The notes under the pieces were generated by a model, which worked only from the letters and a program-made list of their open reading frames with translations, was not told the origin of the DNA and did no database searches. A stretch of 64,000 nt of DNA from JANYJZ01 sp964523395 (GTDB lineage: Bacteria > Bacteroidota > Ignavibacteria > UBA10030 > SZUA-254): contig CAZFXS010000002.1 of assembly GCA_964523395.1 (NCBI GenBank), forward strand, positions 248,001 to 312,000, written 5' to 3'. This document shows, piece by piece, positions 36,357-45,000 of this stretch (within the stretch, counting starts at the first letter, position 1; the number at the start of each line of letters is the position of its first letter). A program made the translations under genes and the position numbers.

Positions 36357-37206
36357 GGCTCATCCAGTTATAATGTTCTACGACTTCATGCTGACAAGGT
36401 TGGTCTGCGATTTTTTCAAGGTCTGTGTAGGCGCGGTTGCGCATAATAAGTTCATCAAAATCGACGGTGTGCCCGTCGAATTCAGGGCCGTCCACACAGG
36501 CAAATTTCATTTCCCCGCCCGCAGTTACCCGGCATCCGCCGCACATTCCGGTTCCGTCAACCATAATGGCATTTAGACTGACAACAGTTTTTATTCCGTA
36601 TTTTTTTGTTACCTGAGAGACTGCTTTCATCATCGGAAGCGGACCAATGGCATACACTGCCTTCACTCCGAGAGGTGCATCCAGAATATCTTTCAGTTGG
36701 TCAGTTACAAGTCCCTTTCTGCCGCATGATCCGTCGTCTGTCGTCAGGAAAAGGCCGTTGGAAAACTCAGACATCTCATTCTCAAGAATAATCAGGTCTT
36801 TCGATCTCGCTCCGATAATTGTATACACACTATTTCCGGCCTCTTTCAGCGCGCGGGTAATTGGAAGCAACTCTGCCGTTCCCACACCGCCGCCAATACA
36901 GACGATTGAGCCATGATATTTTATGGGTGTCGGATTACCGAGCGGACCTACCATATCAATGATGATATCACCCCGGCTCATCGCGTTCAGGCTTTTTGTA
37001 GTTTTGCCAACACCCTGTACGATCAGTGTGATTGTTCCATCTCCAGGATTTCCATCGACAATAGTTAATGGAATGCGTTCACCGGTTTCGGCAACACGAA
37101 TGATGACAAAATTCCCGGGTTGACGTTTTCGTGCGATATGCGGAGCTTTAATAATGAATTTACTGATGGTTGACGAAAGATCTATCTTGTCAATTATCGG
37201 AAACAT
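36343..37206 (-). CDS. nfnA: NfnA-type FAD/NAD(H)-binding, [2Fe-2S] subunit
   Basis: 287 residues. Ferredoxin-NADP reductase-like FAD domain (ERIPLTIVDG near 43), NAD-binding CIGGGVGTAELLPI, and the C-terminal [2Fe-2S] site in DGTGMCGGCRV plus a later Cys in KFACVDGPEFDG. Also known as the SudB/DHOD-electron-transfer type. It overlaps nfnB by 14 bp, the standard nfnAB pair. With NifJ and ferredoxin nearby it can balance ferredoxin, NADH and NADPH pools. Confidence 0.88.
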   Translation of the reverse strand: MFPIIDKIDLSSTISKFIIKAPHIARKRQPGNFVIIRVAETGERIPLTIVDGNPGDGTITLIVQGVGKTTKSLNAMSRGDIIIDMVGPLGNPTPIKYHGSIVCIGGGVGTAELLPITRALKEAGNSVYTIIGARSKDLIILENEMSEFSNGLFLTTDDGSCGRKGLVTDQLKDILDAPLGVKAVYAIGPLPMMKAVSQVTKKYGIKTVVSLNAIMVDGTGMCGGCRVTAGGEMKFACVDGPEFDGHTVDFDELIMRNRAYTDLEKIADQPCQHEVVEHYNWMSHELR

Positions 37207-37247
37207 AATAAAAAGCAGTCAATTGTTAATAGGTATTGGTAATTGAA

Positions 37248-37490
37248 TTATGAAATAAGTTCGCCGTCACTTTTGATACAATCCTGCGGGCAAACGGAAA
37301 TGGCTTCGATGATATCCGCCTCTTCACGTTCATCGGCAGGTTGCTGATACACGTAATAATAGGAGGAGTCGTTGCTATACATGAAATTCTGTAGTGCTTT
37401 TGAAAAACATAATCCACACCCATCGCACGTATCGGTAACATAGTATTTACCGGGGGCATTGTCTTCAAGTCGTTTTCCTGCGGACTGCAT
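37248..37490 (-). CDS. Small [4Fe-4S] ferredoxin
   Basis: 80 residues. One cluster motif, CDGCGLC near residue 22 and a distant CP (SVCPQDC) near 67, as in single-cluster ferredoxins with an intervening insert rich in Tyr and acidic residues. AAAGGAA lies 9 bp before ATG. It sits 41 bp upstream of nfnA and is a plausible electron carrier for NfnAB or PFOR. Confidence 0.85.
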   Translation of the reverse strand: MQSAGKRLEDNAPGKYYVTDTCDGCGLCFSKALQNFMYSNDSSYYYVYQQPADEREEADIIEAISVCPQDCIKSDGELIS

Positions 37491-37511
37491 TGTTGTAATT
37501 CCTTTCGAATG

Positions 37512-38042
37512 TTAAATTTTTTTATGAACCATGATATCTTCCGGTTCCTGAAGATGGAGCTCCTCAACAACATCTTCTTCGGCGATAAGTTTCTCGATCA
37601 CTGCCGTCGGCTTTATAGCAAGAACCGGGACGCTGGAATTGCGGATAACCTTTTCCGCGATACTTCCTATCATCACATGCGCTAATCCTGTTCTCCCGTG
37701 TGTTGCGATAATAATCAGGTCCATCCGTTCCTCTTTTGCGTACCGCGCTATCTCATCGGCCGGATGGCCAAGCCGGATAACCTGTTTTACTTCCACGTAC
37801 TCATCCACGCTTTCAACGACAAATTTCTTCATTGCCTGCTGCGCAGTTTCCTGCATGAATGATTCAGAAACTTTCGCCTTGTTGCCGCGTGTATACCTGG
37901 CACGCCGTGAGAACGGATCAACCACATGAATCAAATGAATTGTTGCATTGTAACTTTCAGCAAGAGACACTGCATATTCAAGCGCCGAAGCCGAATATTC
38001 AGAAAAATCTGTTGTCACCAATATTCTGTTTATCGTTACCAT
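37512..38042 (-). CDS. Universal stress protein (UspA family)
   Basis: 176 residues with the UspA fold: ILVTTDFSEYSASALEYAV at the start, LIIIATHGRTGLAHVMIGS with the ATP-binding GxxG-type loop, and a SVPVLAIKP strand. A charged C-terminal extension of about 25 residues follows. Cytoplasmic; often induced by stress or anaerobiosis. Located 21 bp upstream of the ferredoxin gene. Confidence 0.92.
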   Translation of the reverse strand: MVTINRILVTTDFSEYSASALEYAVSLAESYNATIHLIHVVDPFSRRARYTRGNKAKVSESFMQETAQQAMKKFVVESVDEYVEVKQVIRLGHPADEIARYAKEERMDLIIIATHGRTGLAHVMIGSIAEKVIRNSSVPVLAIKPTAVIEKLIAEEDVVEELHLQEPEDIMVHKKI

Positions 38043-38108
38043 GGTGCATTGCCCCCTTTCACTATCTCTTTGTTATTCATACACATCATCACAATCTTTT
38101 CAATACTG

Positions 38109-38240
38109 TTATGATAATCTGTTTTCAACAGCGGACATCTTTTTATCGAGACGATATAAATATCCAAAGATCCCGGCCCAGCAAATGAGCACGATAAGCA
38201 ACACAACATACAACGAGTTTGCTGATAAGAATTCCATCAT
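38109..38240 (-). CDS. ccmD: CcmD-like heme exporter small subunit
   Basis: A 43-residue ORF. It has one membrane helix (YVVLLIVLICWAGIFGYLY) followed by a positively charged start of the cytoplasmic tail (RLDKK), the CcmD topology. It begins 2 bp after the ccmC stop, with GAAAGG at the end of ccmC as ribosome site. CcmD normally binds CcmABC in heme delivery to CcmE. Identification rests on size, helix and position. Confidence 0.65.
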   Translation of the reverse strand: MMEFLSANSLYVVLLIVLICWAGIFGYLYRLDKKMSAVENRLS

Positions 38241-38242
38241 GG

Positions 38243-38926
38243 TTAAAACCTTTCTAAAGTTTCATCGTGTAAACGTTCCATTTTAATTTTTACTGCAAGC
38301 ATCCATCCGTATAATCCGGTAAATCCGGCAAGTGACGCGAGGAAAACCGTCAGCATTGTAAGATTCATGTGAATTTTTCCATCGGCATTCACGATAGGTT
38401 CGGGATGAAGGCTTCCGATAAGACGTGGCATAATAAAAACGAAGAAAGGAACTGTCGCGCCTGCAACCGACGCATATACTGCCGAAAGTGCTGCGCGTTT
38501 TTCTTCAATCTCAACGGAAGAACGCAGCGCAAAGTACGCGCCATAGACAAGCAGAAGAACAATGATGGATGTCTGCCGCGGATCCCAGTTCCAGAATGAC
38601 CCCCAGTTAAATTTTGCCCATAGCGACCCGGTGACTGTCGCAAGAAGACAAAAGAGCAATCCCAGGCCTGCCGATGATGCCGAAACACGATCATCGTCGA
38701 GACTTTTCTTCCGCAAATATTTTATTCCATACACCAGAGAAACGATAAACGCGATTACCGAGACCCACGCCATCGGAACGTGAAAGAACAAAATCCGTGC
38801 TTTGTCTTCGAGTGCCGGTACCAGTGGAAACTCGTACCACAACTGGGGGGAAGGAACGATGGGAAATGCAAGTGCCGCAACAATTACTATTGCAAGCCAG
38901 ATCCCGATGATTATTTTTAGTGCCAT
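38243..38926 (-). CDS. ccmC: Heme exporter/handling protein CcmC
   Basis: 227 residues, six helices, with the tryptophan-rich heme-handling loop WGSFWNWDPRQTS and periplasmic His residues (FFHVPMAW). ATG 38926 is chosen because AGGCGG lies 5-6 bp upstream; the frame runs to 38965 without a ribosome site. With ccmF at 52-54 kb this indicates System I cytochrome c maturation, needed for the many c-type cytochromes here. Confidence 0.88.
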   Translation of the reverse strand: MALKIIIGIWLAIVIVAALAFPIVPSPQLWYEFPLVPALEDKARILFFHVPMAWVSVIAFIVSLVYGIKYLRKKSLDDDRVSASSAGLGLLFCLLATVTGSLWAKFNWGSFWNWDPRQTSIIVLLLVYGAYFALRSSVEIEEKRAALSAVYASVAGATVPFFVFIMPRLIGSLHPEPIVNADGKIHMNLTMLTVFLASLAGFTGLYGWMLAVKIKMERLHDETLERF

Positions 38927-39085
38927 ACTGCCGCCTTTATCATTTTTCACTACTGTTAAAGGCAAGCATTGTGCCAGTTTATTGTATGAAAACCGATAAA
39001 AATGAGCTAAAAAGAAGGGTTTTTATGATTATGGGTCTTGGAAATACAATCCCATTTTCAAATCTGGAAAGAATGAGAGAGATTA

Positions 39086-39101
39086 CTCTCAAACGTGAGA
39101 G
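39086..39101 (-). terminator. Small hairpin after the twelve-heme cytochrome gene
   Basis: CTCTCA and TGAGAG form a perfect 6-bp stem with a 4-nt loop, 20 bp downstream of the cytochrome stop codon on the minus strand. There is no clear T run, so termination is uncertain. Confidence 0.3.
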
Positions 39102-39120
39102 AAGCTAAAACAACCGGGAT

Positions 39121-41028
39121 TTACGGCTCGTAAACCCCGGATTGCGTACCATGACAAACACCATTCATGGAACAGCTTTCTTTTTCATATAACGTCGGAC
39201 CGACAGCCTTCTGGAACCCATTGATAACGAGTTTCTCATACAGGCCAGGACCATTGTAATTGTAGGGCGAAACGTCTGTATCGTAACCGATGAGGCGCGA
39301 TCGTTTAGCTCCGTGAGGAACTGTAACGTGGCAGGTAATACATTTTACATCAGCTCCCTGATGCTCATCAGCATCGTGCACATTATTAACAAATGTTCCT
39401 GCAGTTGCCATCTGATGACAATTAACACAAAACAAATCGTTCTGCCAGTTGTTCGTGTTATTTTTAATATCGCTCAACGACCAGAGATTACCAAATGCAT
39501 CCGTAGGCCAGTATTTCGCCTGTCCTGTCAGCATGAACTTAGCATCGGAACCATGCGGCCCCTGTGGTGTTGTAGAAGAAACCGATTGATCATTACCATG
39601 GCAATCGGAGCAATACATCGTCTGAGTCCCGACTGCATTCCAATCTGGAGTCATCTGATCCACTGTTAAAGCTTTAGGAACAAGGGATCCCGTCTGACTG
39701 TTGGATGAAACCTGGACCGGATGAGCAGAATGATTCGCCGGATTGAACTCCATCGCCTGATCAGTCATAAACACACCGGAGGGCCCGGTAATTGTCGTAA
39801 CACCATCAATAACATTGCCAAACGCATAGGCAGAGTGACACTTGTAGCAGATCTGATTTTCCTGTATCACAGGTTTGACTTCAGAAAATGTTGTCGGTTG
39901 TGTCCATTCAGTTGCAAACCCTGGAAGAACTCCGTTAACACCTTTCAGCACTTCGGAGACGAGATTGGTTTGAAGAGCATGAAGGCCCTTTTTTGCCTGG
40001 TGGGAATTATGACAATCCTGACATTCCGCATGCCGGCTTGCCGCATCAAGACTTGAAGCATTATCCGGATTCCGGTGTTTGCCAATCGTCGTAATTGTCG
40101 GGTGCGCATACATTTTATCATATTCCGATTGAATATTCTTTGTGTTTACGCCTGTCATTGTACTTCCGTGACAACCGGAACTGAAGCAGGTATTCTCCTC
40201 CTCTTTTGTCAGCAAATAGGGAACTCCTTCGCCGCCATGCGATTGATGACAGCTCCTGCACGACCATTCACCCAGAGTTGTCGTCGTCGAATCAGGTGTA
40301 GTGTAACTTTGCATGGAAGTCTGGTGAATAGCTTCCGGCCATCCGGTTTTGGAATGGCAGAAGGTACAGAGATACGCATTCGTATTGCTGACCCTGAGAA
40401 ATTTCCCGAATTGGTTATCATGCGGTTCATGGCAGGAGATACATTCAATGGTACCGTTCGGCGCATCCGGGTCAAGCTTTACCTGTGTTCCCCACGGCCA
40501 TGAACGGGATACAAGTTCAATATCTTTGGAATTGTCATAAATAAACCCGACCGGATGATCATCCCTCAAAGATGTACCGATATAGCCTGGAACATGCGAT
40601 GGCATTGTGGTAATGTTATCCTGCATGGTAATTGTGCGCGCTGTGCTTCCGAGATTGTACACCGCACCGAGAGCAACCGTTCCGTCGTGACAGGAAAGAC
40701 AAAGTTTCGACCGCGTGTTCGGCTGATTAGGCGCATCATAAGTGAGGCTGGTAAGATAATCACTGGAGTAAAGAGTGTAATTTGCACTGCTCATCTCATG
40801 ATTCCACAATTGTTCAGCGGCGTATTGCTTGGGCACATGGGGGGTATGACAAAAAACGCAAATATCCCGCTCACTTGTTGCTTTTATTGTTCCCGATCCG
40901 CCGATACCAAGGTTGTGTTTGGTGTTCAGCATCTTTGATTCTGTCTGCGATTGAGAGAAGAGATCAGCTCCGGAGATACAGAGGAGAAGAATCAAAATAA
41001 TGGCAAGTGTTCGAATCTGCGTTTTCAT
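39121..41028 (-). CDS. Exported twelve-heme-motif cytochrome c with OmcE-like N-terminal module
   Basis: 635 residues with signal peptide (cleavage near DLFSQSQ). Heme motifs: CVFCH (57-61), CLSCH (110-114), CISCH (196-200), CTFCH (221-225), CRSCH, CFSSGCH (CX4CH), CQDCH, CYKCH, CSDCH, CVNCH, CITCH and CSMNGVCH (CX5CH). The first four have the order CxxCHTPH / CLSCHDG / CxSCHEPH / CxFCHSK with a HPVGFIY segment between motifs 2 and 3, matching the tetraheme protein at 44021-44908. Start overlaps the NHL gene by ATGA. Likely periplasmic, surface or extracellular electron carrier. Whether the two odd motifs hold heme is unknown. Confidence 0.88.
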   Translation of the reverse strand: MKTQIRTLAIILILLLCISGADLFSQSQTESKMLNTKHNLGIGGSGTIKATSERDICVFCHTPHVPKQYAAEQLWNHEMSSANYTLYSSDYLTSLTYDAPNQPNTRSKLCLSCHDGTVALGAVYNLGSTARTITMQDNITTMPSHVPGYIGTSLRDDHPVGFIYDNSKDIELVSRSWPWGTQVKLDPDAPNGTIECISCHEPHDNQFGKFLRVSNTNAYLCTFCHSKTGWPEAIHQTSMQSYTTPDSTTTTLGEWSCRSCHQSHGGEGVPYLLTKEEENTCFSSGCHGSTMTGVNTKNIQSEYDKMYAHPTITTIGKHRNPDNASSLDAASRHAECQDCHNSHQAKKGLHALQTNLVSEVLKGVNGVLPGFATEWTQPTTFSEVKPVIQENQICYKCHSAYAFGNVIDGVTTITGPSGVFMTDQAMEFNPANHSAHPVQVSSNSQTGSLVPKALTVDQMTPDWNAVGTQTMYCSDCHGNDQSVSSTTPQGPHGSDAKFMLTGQAKYWPTDAFGNLWSLSDIKNNTNNWQNDLFCVNCHQMATAGTFVNNVHDADEHQGADVKCITCHVTVPHGAKRSRLIGYDTDVSPYNYNGPGLYEKLVINGFQKAVGPTLYEKESCSMNGVCHGTQSGVYEP

Positions 41029-42011
41029 TTGAGATACTGAAAAATTTGAATTCGTTTATTGAGTGTATCCACAACGTAAATCTTATCGTTGCTGTCAATA
41101 CAGATGCCACCGGGACTCATGAACTGCCCATCAAGGTACCCACGCCCGCCGACGATGAGGAGAAGCCTGCCGCTTCTGTCAAAAATCTGAAAATTATCCA
41201 TTAATGCGTCGGTAACATAAATATCCCCGTCGGAATCAAGTGCAACTCCTTTTGGTCCGGAAAATCTTCCCGCGACATTTCCCTGACGGCCAAATGTTGA
41301 AGAAAACTTCCCGTTGAAACCGAATTTTTGAATACGATAATTTAATCCATCCAGCACAAGAAGGGAATCACGCGAAGCCAGTTGTACAGGATAATTAAAC
41401 TCACCATCGCCATTACCACGCTGTCCGAATGACGAAATGTATTTTCCTTTCCGGTCTAGGACAACAATCTTATGGTCGCCGGTATCCACGACATATAATT
41501 TTTCACCGACAATACTTAATCCTGTCGGCCGTTTACAGTTTCCTATAATCTGATAGTCGGCATCTAAATCATTATCAAATACAATGATATCACCGCGCTG
41601 TGAATCGGAAACGTACAATGTTCCATCAGAAGCGAATGCGACACCGACCGGTGAGATAAATTTTCCAAACTTTGTTTCGGCAACAAAATCATATTCTTTT
41701 TTCACGGGATTGATGATGTGGATGCAGTTAGCTCCGGGATCTGCGACCACAATGCGCCCGTCAGGGGAAATGGCAATTCCCACAGGCTGAATAAGCCAAC
41801 GAGGAGTGCTTTCTCCACCGGCAAAGAAATTCAGAATTTTTGAAAATAGTCCTTTATCTTGCTTAAAATCGGCAATAGAGGAAATTGTCTGTACGTGTTT
41901 GATGCGCGCAGGATCCGGAGGCGAAGGCCATACACGCAGAGTGTCCCCTGCATGCGCTGTAGCTGCAAGAGACAACCAAATTGATACTATTGTTATGACA
42001 GTCCTGTTCAT
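41025..42011 (-). CDS. Exported NHL-repeat beta-propeller protein
   Basis: 328 residues. A signal peptide (MNRTVITIVSIWLSLAATAHA) is followed by about six NHL blades with repeats such as PVGIAISPDGRIVVAD, PVGVAFASDGTLYVSD and PKGVALDSDGDIYVTD. No catalytic motif. NHL proteins are frequent neighbours of secreted multiheme cytochromes and may act in assembly or as scaffold. It is translationally coupled to the downstream twelve-heme cytochrome. It is paralogous to the lipoprotein at 45001-46032, including the WPxxPDxxR motif at the mature N-terminus. Confidence 0.88.
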   Translation of the reverse strand: MNRTVITIVSIWLSLAATAHAGDTLRVWPSPPDPARIKHVQTISSIADFKQDKGLFSKILNFFAGGESTPRWLIQPVGIAISPDGRIVVADPGANCIHIINPVKKEYDFVAETKFGKFISPVGVAFASDGTLYVSDSQRGDIIVFDNDLDADYQIIGNCKRPTGLSIVGEKLYVVDTGDHKIVVLDRKGKYISSFGQRGNGDGEFNYPVQLASRDSLLVLDGLNYRIQKFGFNGKFSSTFGRQGNVAGRFSGPKGVALDSDGDIYVTDALMDNFQIFDRSGRLLLIVGGRGYLDGQFMSPGGICIDSNDKIYVVDTLNKRIQIFQYLK

Positions 42012-42106
42012 CTTACAAATTCTGCAACAGATTCTCGTATGGTGTATAACAACATGCTTATTGCAATCTAAAAAAACTACTCACAATGACAAATAAAATG
42101 AAGAAC

Positions 42107-42136
42107 CGGGGAATTCCATAAACAAGAATATCCCCG
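42107..42136 (-). terminator. Hairpin terminator after the outer-membrane barrel gene
   Basis: CGGGGAATTC pairs with GAAT-A-TCCCCG (one bulged base) around a 9-nt loop. It is followed on the minus strand by a T-rich stretch. It lies 81 bp downstream of the barrel gene stop and before the NHL/twelve-heme pair, so the latter may have its own promoter. Confidence 0.5.
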
Positions 42137-42216
42137 ATTCCCTTTTCTCTGGCAAGGGGTGCTCAGAGAGTTTAATCTTTCACAAACTAACATAGAACCT
42201 ATCATCCGATAAATGA

Positions 42217-43878
42217 TTAAAAAGGCCGTGCAACAGTCAGCTGGAGTTCCCGTGTATTAATCGGAAACGTGGAAATACGGAACCGCGCCCCAAACGAAAG
42301 CGCCCGCCACCGGTAATTCATTGAACCGTTGTGTTCCGGCACCTCACGATCATAATACGGATCGTAACTTCTTGAATACGCGTAACTCAACGACAATCCT
42401 TTCAGAAAAAAAGCAGGACTCATATAGCTTAGCCGCCATCCGTAAGTATGACCCTTGAGTCCCACGAGATACCAGTTTGATGATACATGCAGTGAAAGCG
42501 TGAACGGGATACGGTACACAAATGAACCGTCGAGCCGTTGAGTAAAAAATATTGAACGCTGATCGCGGTATGGTGTGACATCACCCGGATAACGGGAATC
42601 CCGGTATCTGAGATCCGATTGTGTCTGAATAATTCTTGTCAGCATTCCGCCAAAAGTCACCCCAGCGGTATTATCCACAATATTATACCGCGTGTAGTTT
42701 CTTACACGGACATAGGAAAGATTATAATGTCCGTTAAGAGTGAATCTGCCTATCGGCCGGGTTATCGCGTTGGCCAGCGCCACATTGAATGTGTTGAATG
42801 TTGCAGTATAGTGCTGTTCATTGTACCCGACAATCAGAACATTAGAAATCGTCGTCCTTGAAATGCTACGCCGATGCTGCACATTGCCGGATGTTCCCCA
42901 GCTCTTGTATAAATCTGTCCGGCCCTCGCCGTGAGTTCCGACGGCAGACCTTCCGAGAAAGCCGGTCACGCCAAGCCCTGTGCTGTAATTTTCATCAATA
43001 CGATATGAGGCCGATTGGGAAACAGATACTGACCGGGTTTGAACATTTGAGCTTAACGCACTGCTTCCGGCGACCGAAGTCCGTGTCCTCAACGATTTTG
43101 ACGTAACACCAGAGTATTGGATTGAACTTCCGATAACACTATATCCAATATATTTTTCATATTCAGCGCTGAGGTTGACGCCATGCTTATCAGATAATGC
43201 CCGCGTCGCGGAAAAATCCATTGTAAAGAACCGGTTAAATGCCTTTGTTTTTTCGTCACGCAGATCCACCATGGATGCGTTAAAACCATATGCACCGGTG
43301 GTGTCCATTGCACCGCTGGCACCGAATGTCAATGTTTGATTCACAACATCATACGGAAACCCCATTGTACTGAAAGATCGGTTTCTTACGTACGATAATG
43401 TCAGTGTTGGTAATCCGGGAATCTGATGAACGGAAAGATCTGCACGCTGTTCCTGTTCACGGTCGGCGGTTTTATCTGTTGAGAAATCGCCTTTGGAGAT
43501 AAGATCGTAGGAGTTTTCGCGAAAGCCCAGCGTAAGTTTTACGGGCGCGTACGGAAAAGCTTTGAGTACAAGGTTGTAGCGGTTCCAGGAATATTGGCTC
43601 GCCGAATATGAATAAACAGCGTTTTCCGTCGTGATGTAATTTGCCCTGATCGAGGAGGAGAGAGAATAGGACATAATGCGTTTGGACAAAATATTGCCTC
43701 TCATCCGTAAATTCAGGATAGGATTTTTGATGATAATCTTCGCGAGATTCCCCCCGTAGTCATAGTCACGATAACTATGCTCATAACGAAGCTGTCCGTC
43801 GATAGAGCCAAGCTGAGCGTTCGACCGCGAGCATACTCCGAGCAGCATCAATCCGAGTATGAAAAGAACTCTCTTCAC
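42217..43878 (-). CDS. Outer-membrane beta-barrel protein in the cytochrome locus
   Basis: 553 residues from a GTG start with AAGGGGA just upstream. Signal peptide VKRVLFILGLMLLGVCSRSNA, mature end QLGS. The remainder shows dense alternating beta-strands rich in Tyr/Ser/Arg, no mature-chain Cys and a C-terminal Phe (TVARPF), which is the barrel-export signal. About 20 or more strands are possible. I do not recognise the family. Position between tetraheme and twelve-heme cytochromes suggests a porin-cytochrome-type conduit or export pore, as MtrB/PioB or OmbB are elsewhere; sequence homology to these is not claimed. Confidence 0.78.
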   Translation of the reverse strand: MKRVLFILGLMLLGVCSRSNAQLGSIDGQLRYEHSYRDYDYGGNLAKIIIKNPILNLRMRGNILSKRIMSYSLSSSIRANYITTENAVYSYSASQYSWNRYNLVLKAFPYAPVKLTLGFRENSYDLISKGDFSTDKTADREQEQRADLSVHQIPGLPTLTLSYVRNRSFSTMGFPYDVVNQTLTFGASGAMDTTGAYGFNASMVDLRDEKTKAFNRFFTMDFSATRALSDKHGVNLSAEYEKYIGYSVIGSSIQYSGVTSKSLRTRTSVAGSSALSSNVQTRSVSVSQSASYRIDENYSTGLGVTGFLGRSAVGTHGEGRTDLYKSWGTSGNVQHRRSISRTTISNVLIVGYNEQHYTATFNTFNVALANAITRPIGRFTLNGHYNLSYVRVRNYTRYNIVDNTAGVTFGGMLTRIIQTQSDLRYRDSRYPGDVTPYRDQRSIFFTQRLDGSFVYRIPFTLSLHVSSNWYLVGLKGHTYGWRLSYMSPAFFLKGLSLSYAYSRSYDPYYDREVPEHNGSMNYRWRALSFGARFRISTFPINTRELQLTVARPF

Positions 43879-43940
43879 GTTTCCCCTTGCCTGATTAAAA
43901 CCGGCACAAGTTATTTCCTGCGCCATTGTTCCTAAGAAGC

Positions 43941-43971
43941 AGTATGCCCCGGTATCACTCCGGGGCATACT
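43941..43971 (-). terminator. Perfect 12-bp stem hairpin after the tetraheme cytochrome gene
   Basis: AGTATGCCCCGG and CCGGGGCATACT form an uninterrupted 12-bp stem with a 7-nt loop, 50 bp past the tetraheme stop. No T run follows, so partial termination or 3'-end mRNA stabilisation of the upstream cytochrome transcript is likely. Confidence 0.65.
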
Positions 43972-44020
43972 GGAATTGCATACAGCTGCTTCGCGTTTCC
44001 GCGATACCCCACAACTACCG

Positions 44021-44908
44021 TTACTTCTTGTGGCAAGCGACGCAGCGTCTGCCGTAGTCGCTGGTAATCACGGTACCGATACCGCTGCTCATGTGCGGAT
44101 TGTGACAGCTTGAGCACTGCATCCATCCATTGAACAAACGGACCGTTGTATAGGTGCTGCCTGTACCGAACATGCCGTTTGCACCGGTATAGCCTTTCCA
44201 TACCGCGCGGACAGGATCAACTGCGGGATAGAGTTCTTCCGGAACTAACGCCTGAACTGCATTGTAATCGAAATTGACGGGATGAACGTGCGCCAGATCG
44301 AATTCGCCGTCTTTCATGTTGGCGTAATCTGGAACTGAATTCGTATTGCCCACGATACCGCCGCTTTCATATTTCGTATCGGCAAATATTCCAATGCTGC
44401 CGTCGTGACAGCTCATACACATCGAGCTATAGTTATCGGTCTGACCGGCAACATCACCCGGATCATAGACTGTCGCATCCAATGAGATCGGGTTATCGTA
44501 CTTTCCAAATGTTTGCCCCATGACAGACTTGCGTGCCCAGAGTGGCACACCCACACCGGTTTTGGGAACGTGCGCCGCATGGCAGTAACTGCAGAGTCTC
44601 CTGTTTCCGCCTGTGGCAACCGTATGCCAAGTTGTATCTTTCACGCCTGGTGTTGTAATGGAGTCAATACTTTCAACGTATTTTCCTGAATCGGGTGTGA
44701 AGTCGTGCGGCCCGTGTAACATCGCGGAACGTACGCCCTGAACACCACCCCTGAATTGTCCGATAGGATAACCCGTACCATATCTGTTATTTGCGTAAGT
44801 ACTGTCATCACCCACAAAATTGGGCAACGGCTGTTTTCCACCGGGTTGTGCCAACGCTATCAATGATATTGTCAGCAGTGCGAACAGTATGAAAAATATC
44901 CGTTTCAT
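44021..44908 (-). CDS. Exported tetraheme cytochrome c, OmcE-like pattern
   Basis: 295 residues. Signal peptide MKRIFFILFALLTISLIALA, mature end QPGG. Four motifs: CSYCH (106-110), CMSCH (164-168), CSSCH (265-269) and CVACH (289-293), the last close to the C-terminus. The series CSYCHAAH / CMSCHDG / CSSCHNPH / CVACHKK plus HPVNFDY before motif 3 is the pattern of OmcE-type tetraheme proteins that polymerise into filaments in Geobacter. Filament formation here is inference. ATG 44908 has AAGGAGA 8 bp upstream. Directly follows the NHL lipoprotein gene. A perfect hairpin lies downstream. Confidence 0.88.
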   Translation of the reverse strand: MKRIFFILFALLTISLIALAQPGGKQPLPNFVGDDSTYANNRYGTGYPIGQFRGGVQGVRSAMLHGPHDFTPDSGKYVESIDSITTPGVKDTTWHTVATGGNRRLCSYCHAAHVPKTGVGVPLWARKSVMGQTFGKYDNPISLDATVYDPGDVAGQTDNYSSMCMSCHDGSIGIFADTKYESGGIVGNTNSVPDYANMKDGEFDLAHVHPVNFDYNAVQALVPEELYPAVDPVRAVWKGYTGANGMFGTGSTYTTVRLFNGWMQCSSCHNPHMSSGIGTVITSDYGRRCVACHKK

Positions 44909-45000
44909 ACCTTTTGTCTCCTTGTTCTGTAGTTTATTGGCCTCTTGTTGATAGAATCCGTCGTTCTCATGAGGCGACTGAGAAAGTGGATCTTGCATCG

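Noticed and set aside
42217..43878. MtrB/PioB homologue
   Set aside because: Barrel character and context fit, but the N-terminal CxxC of MtrB is missing and no family motif could be seen.
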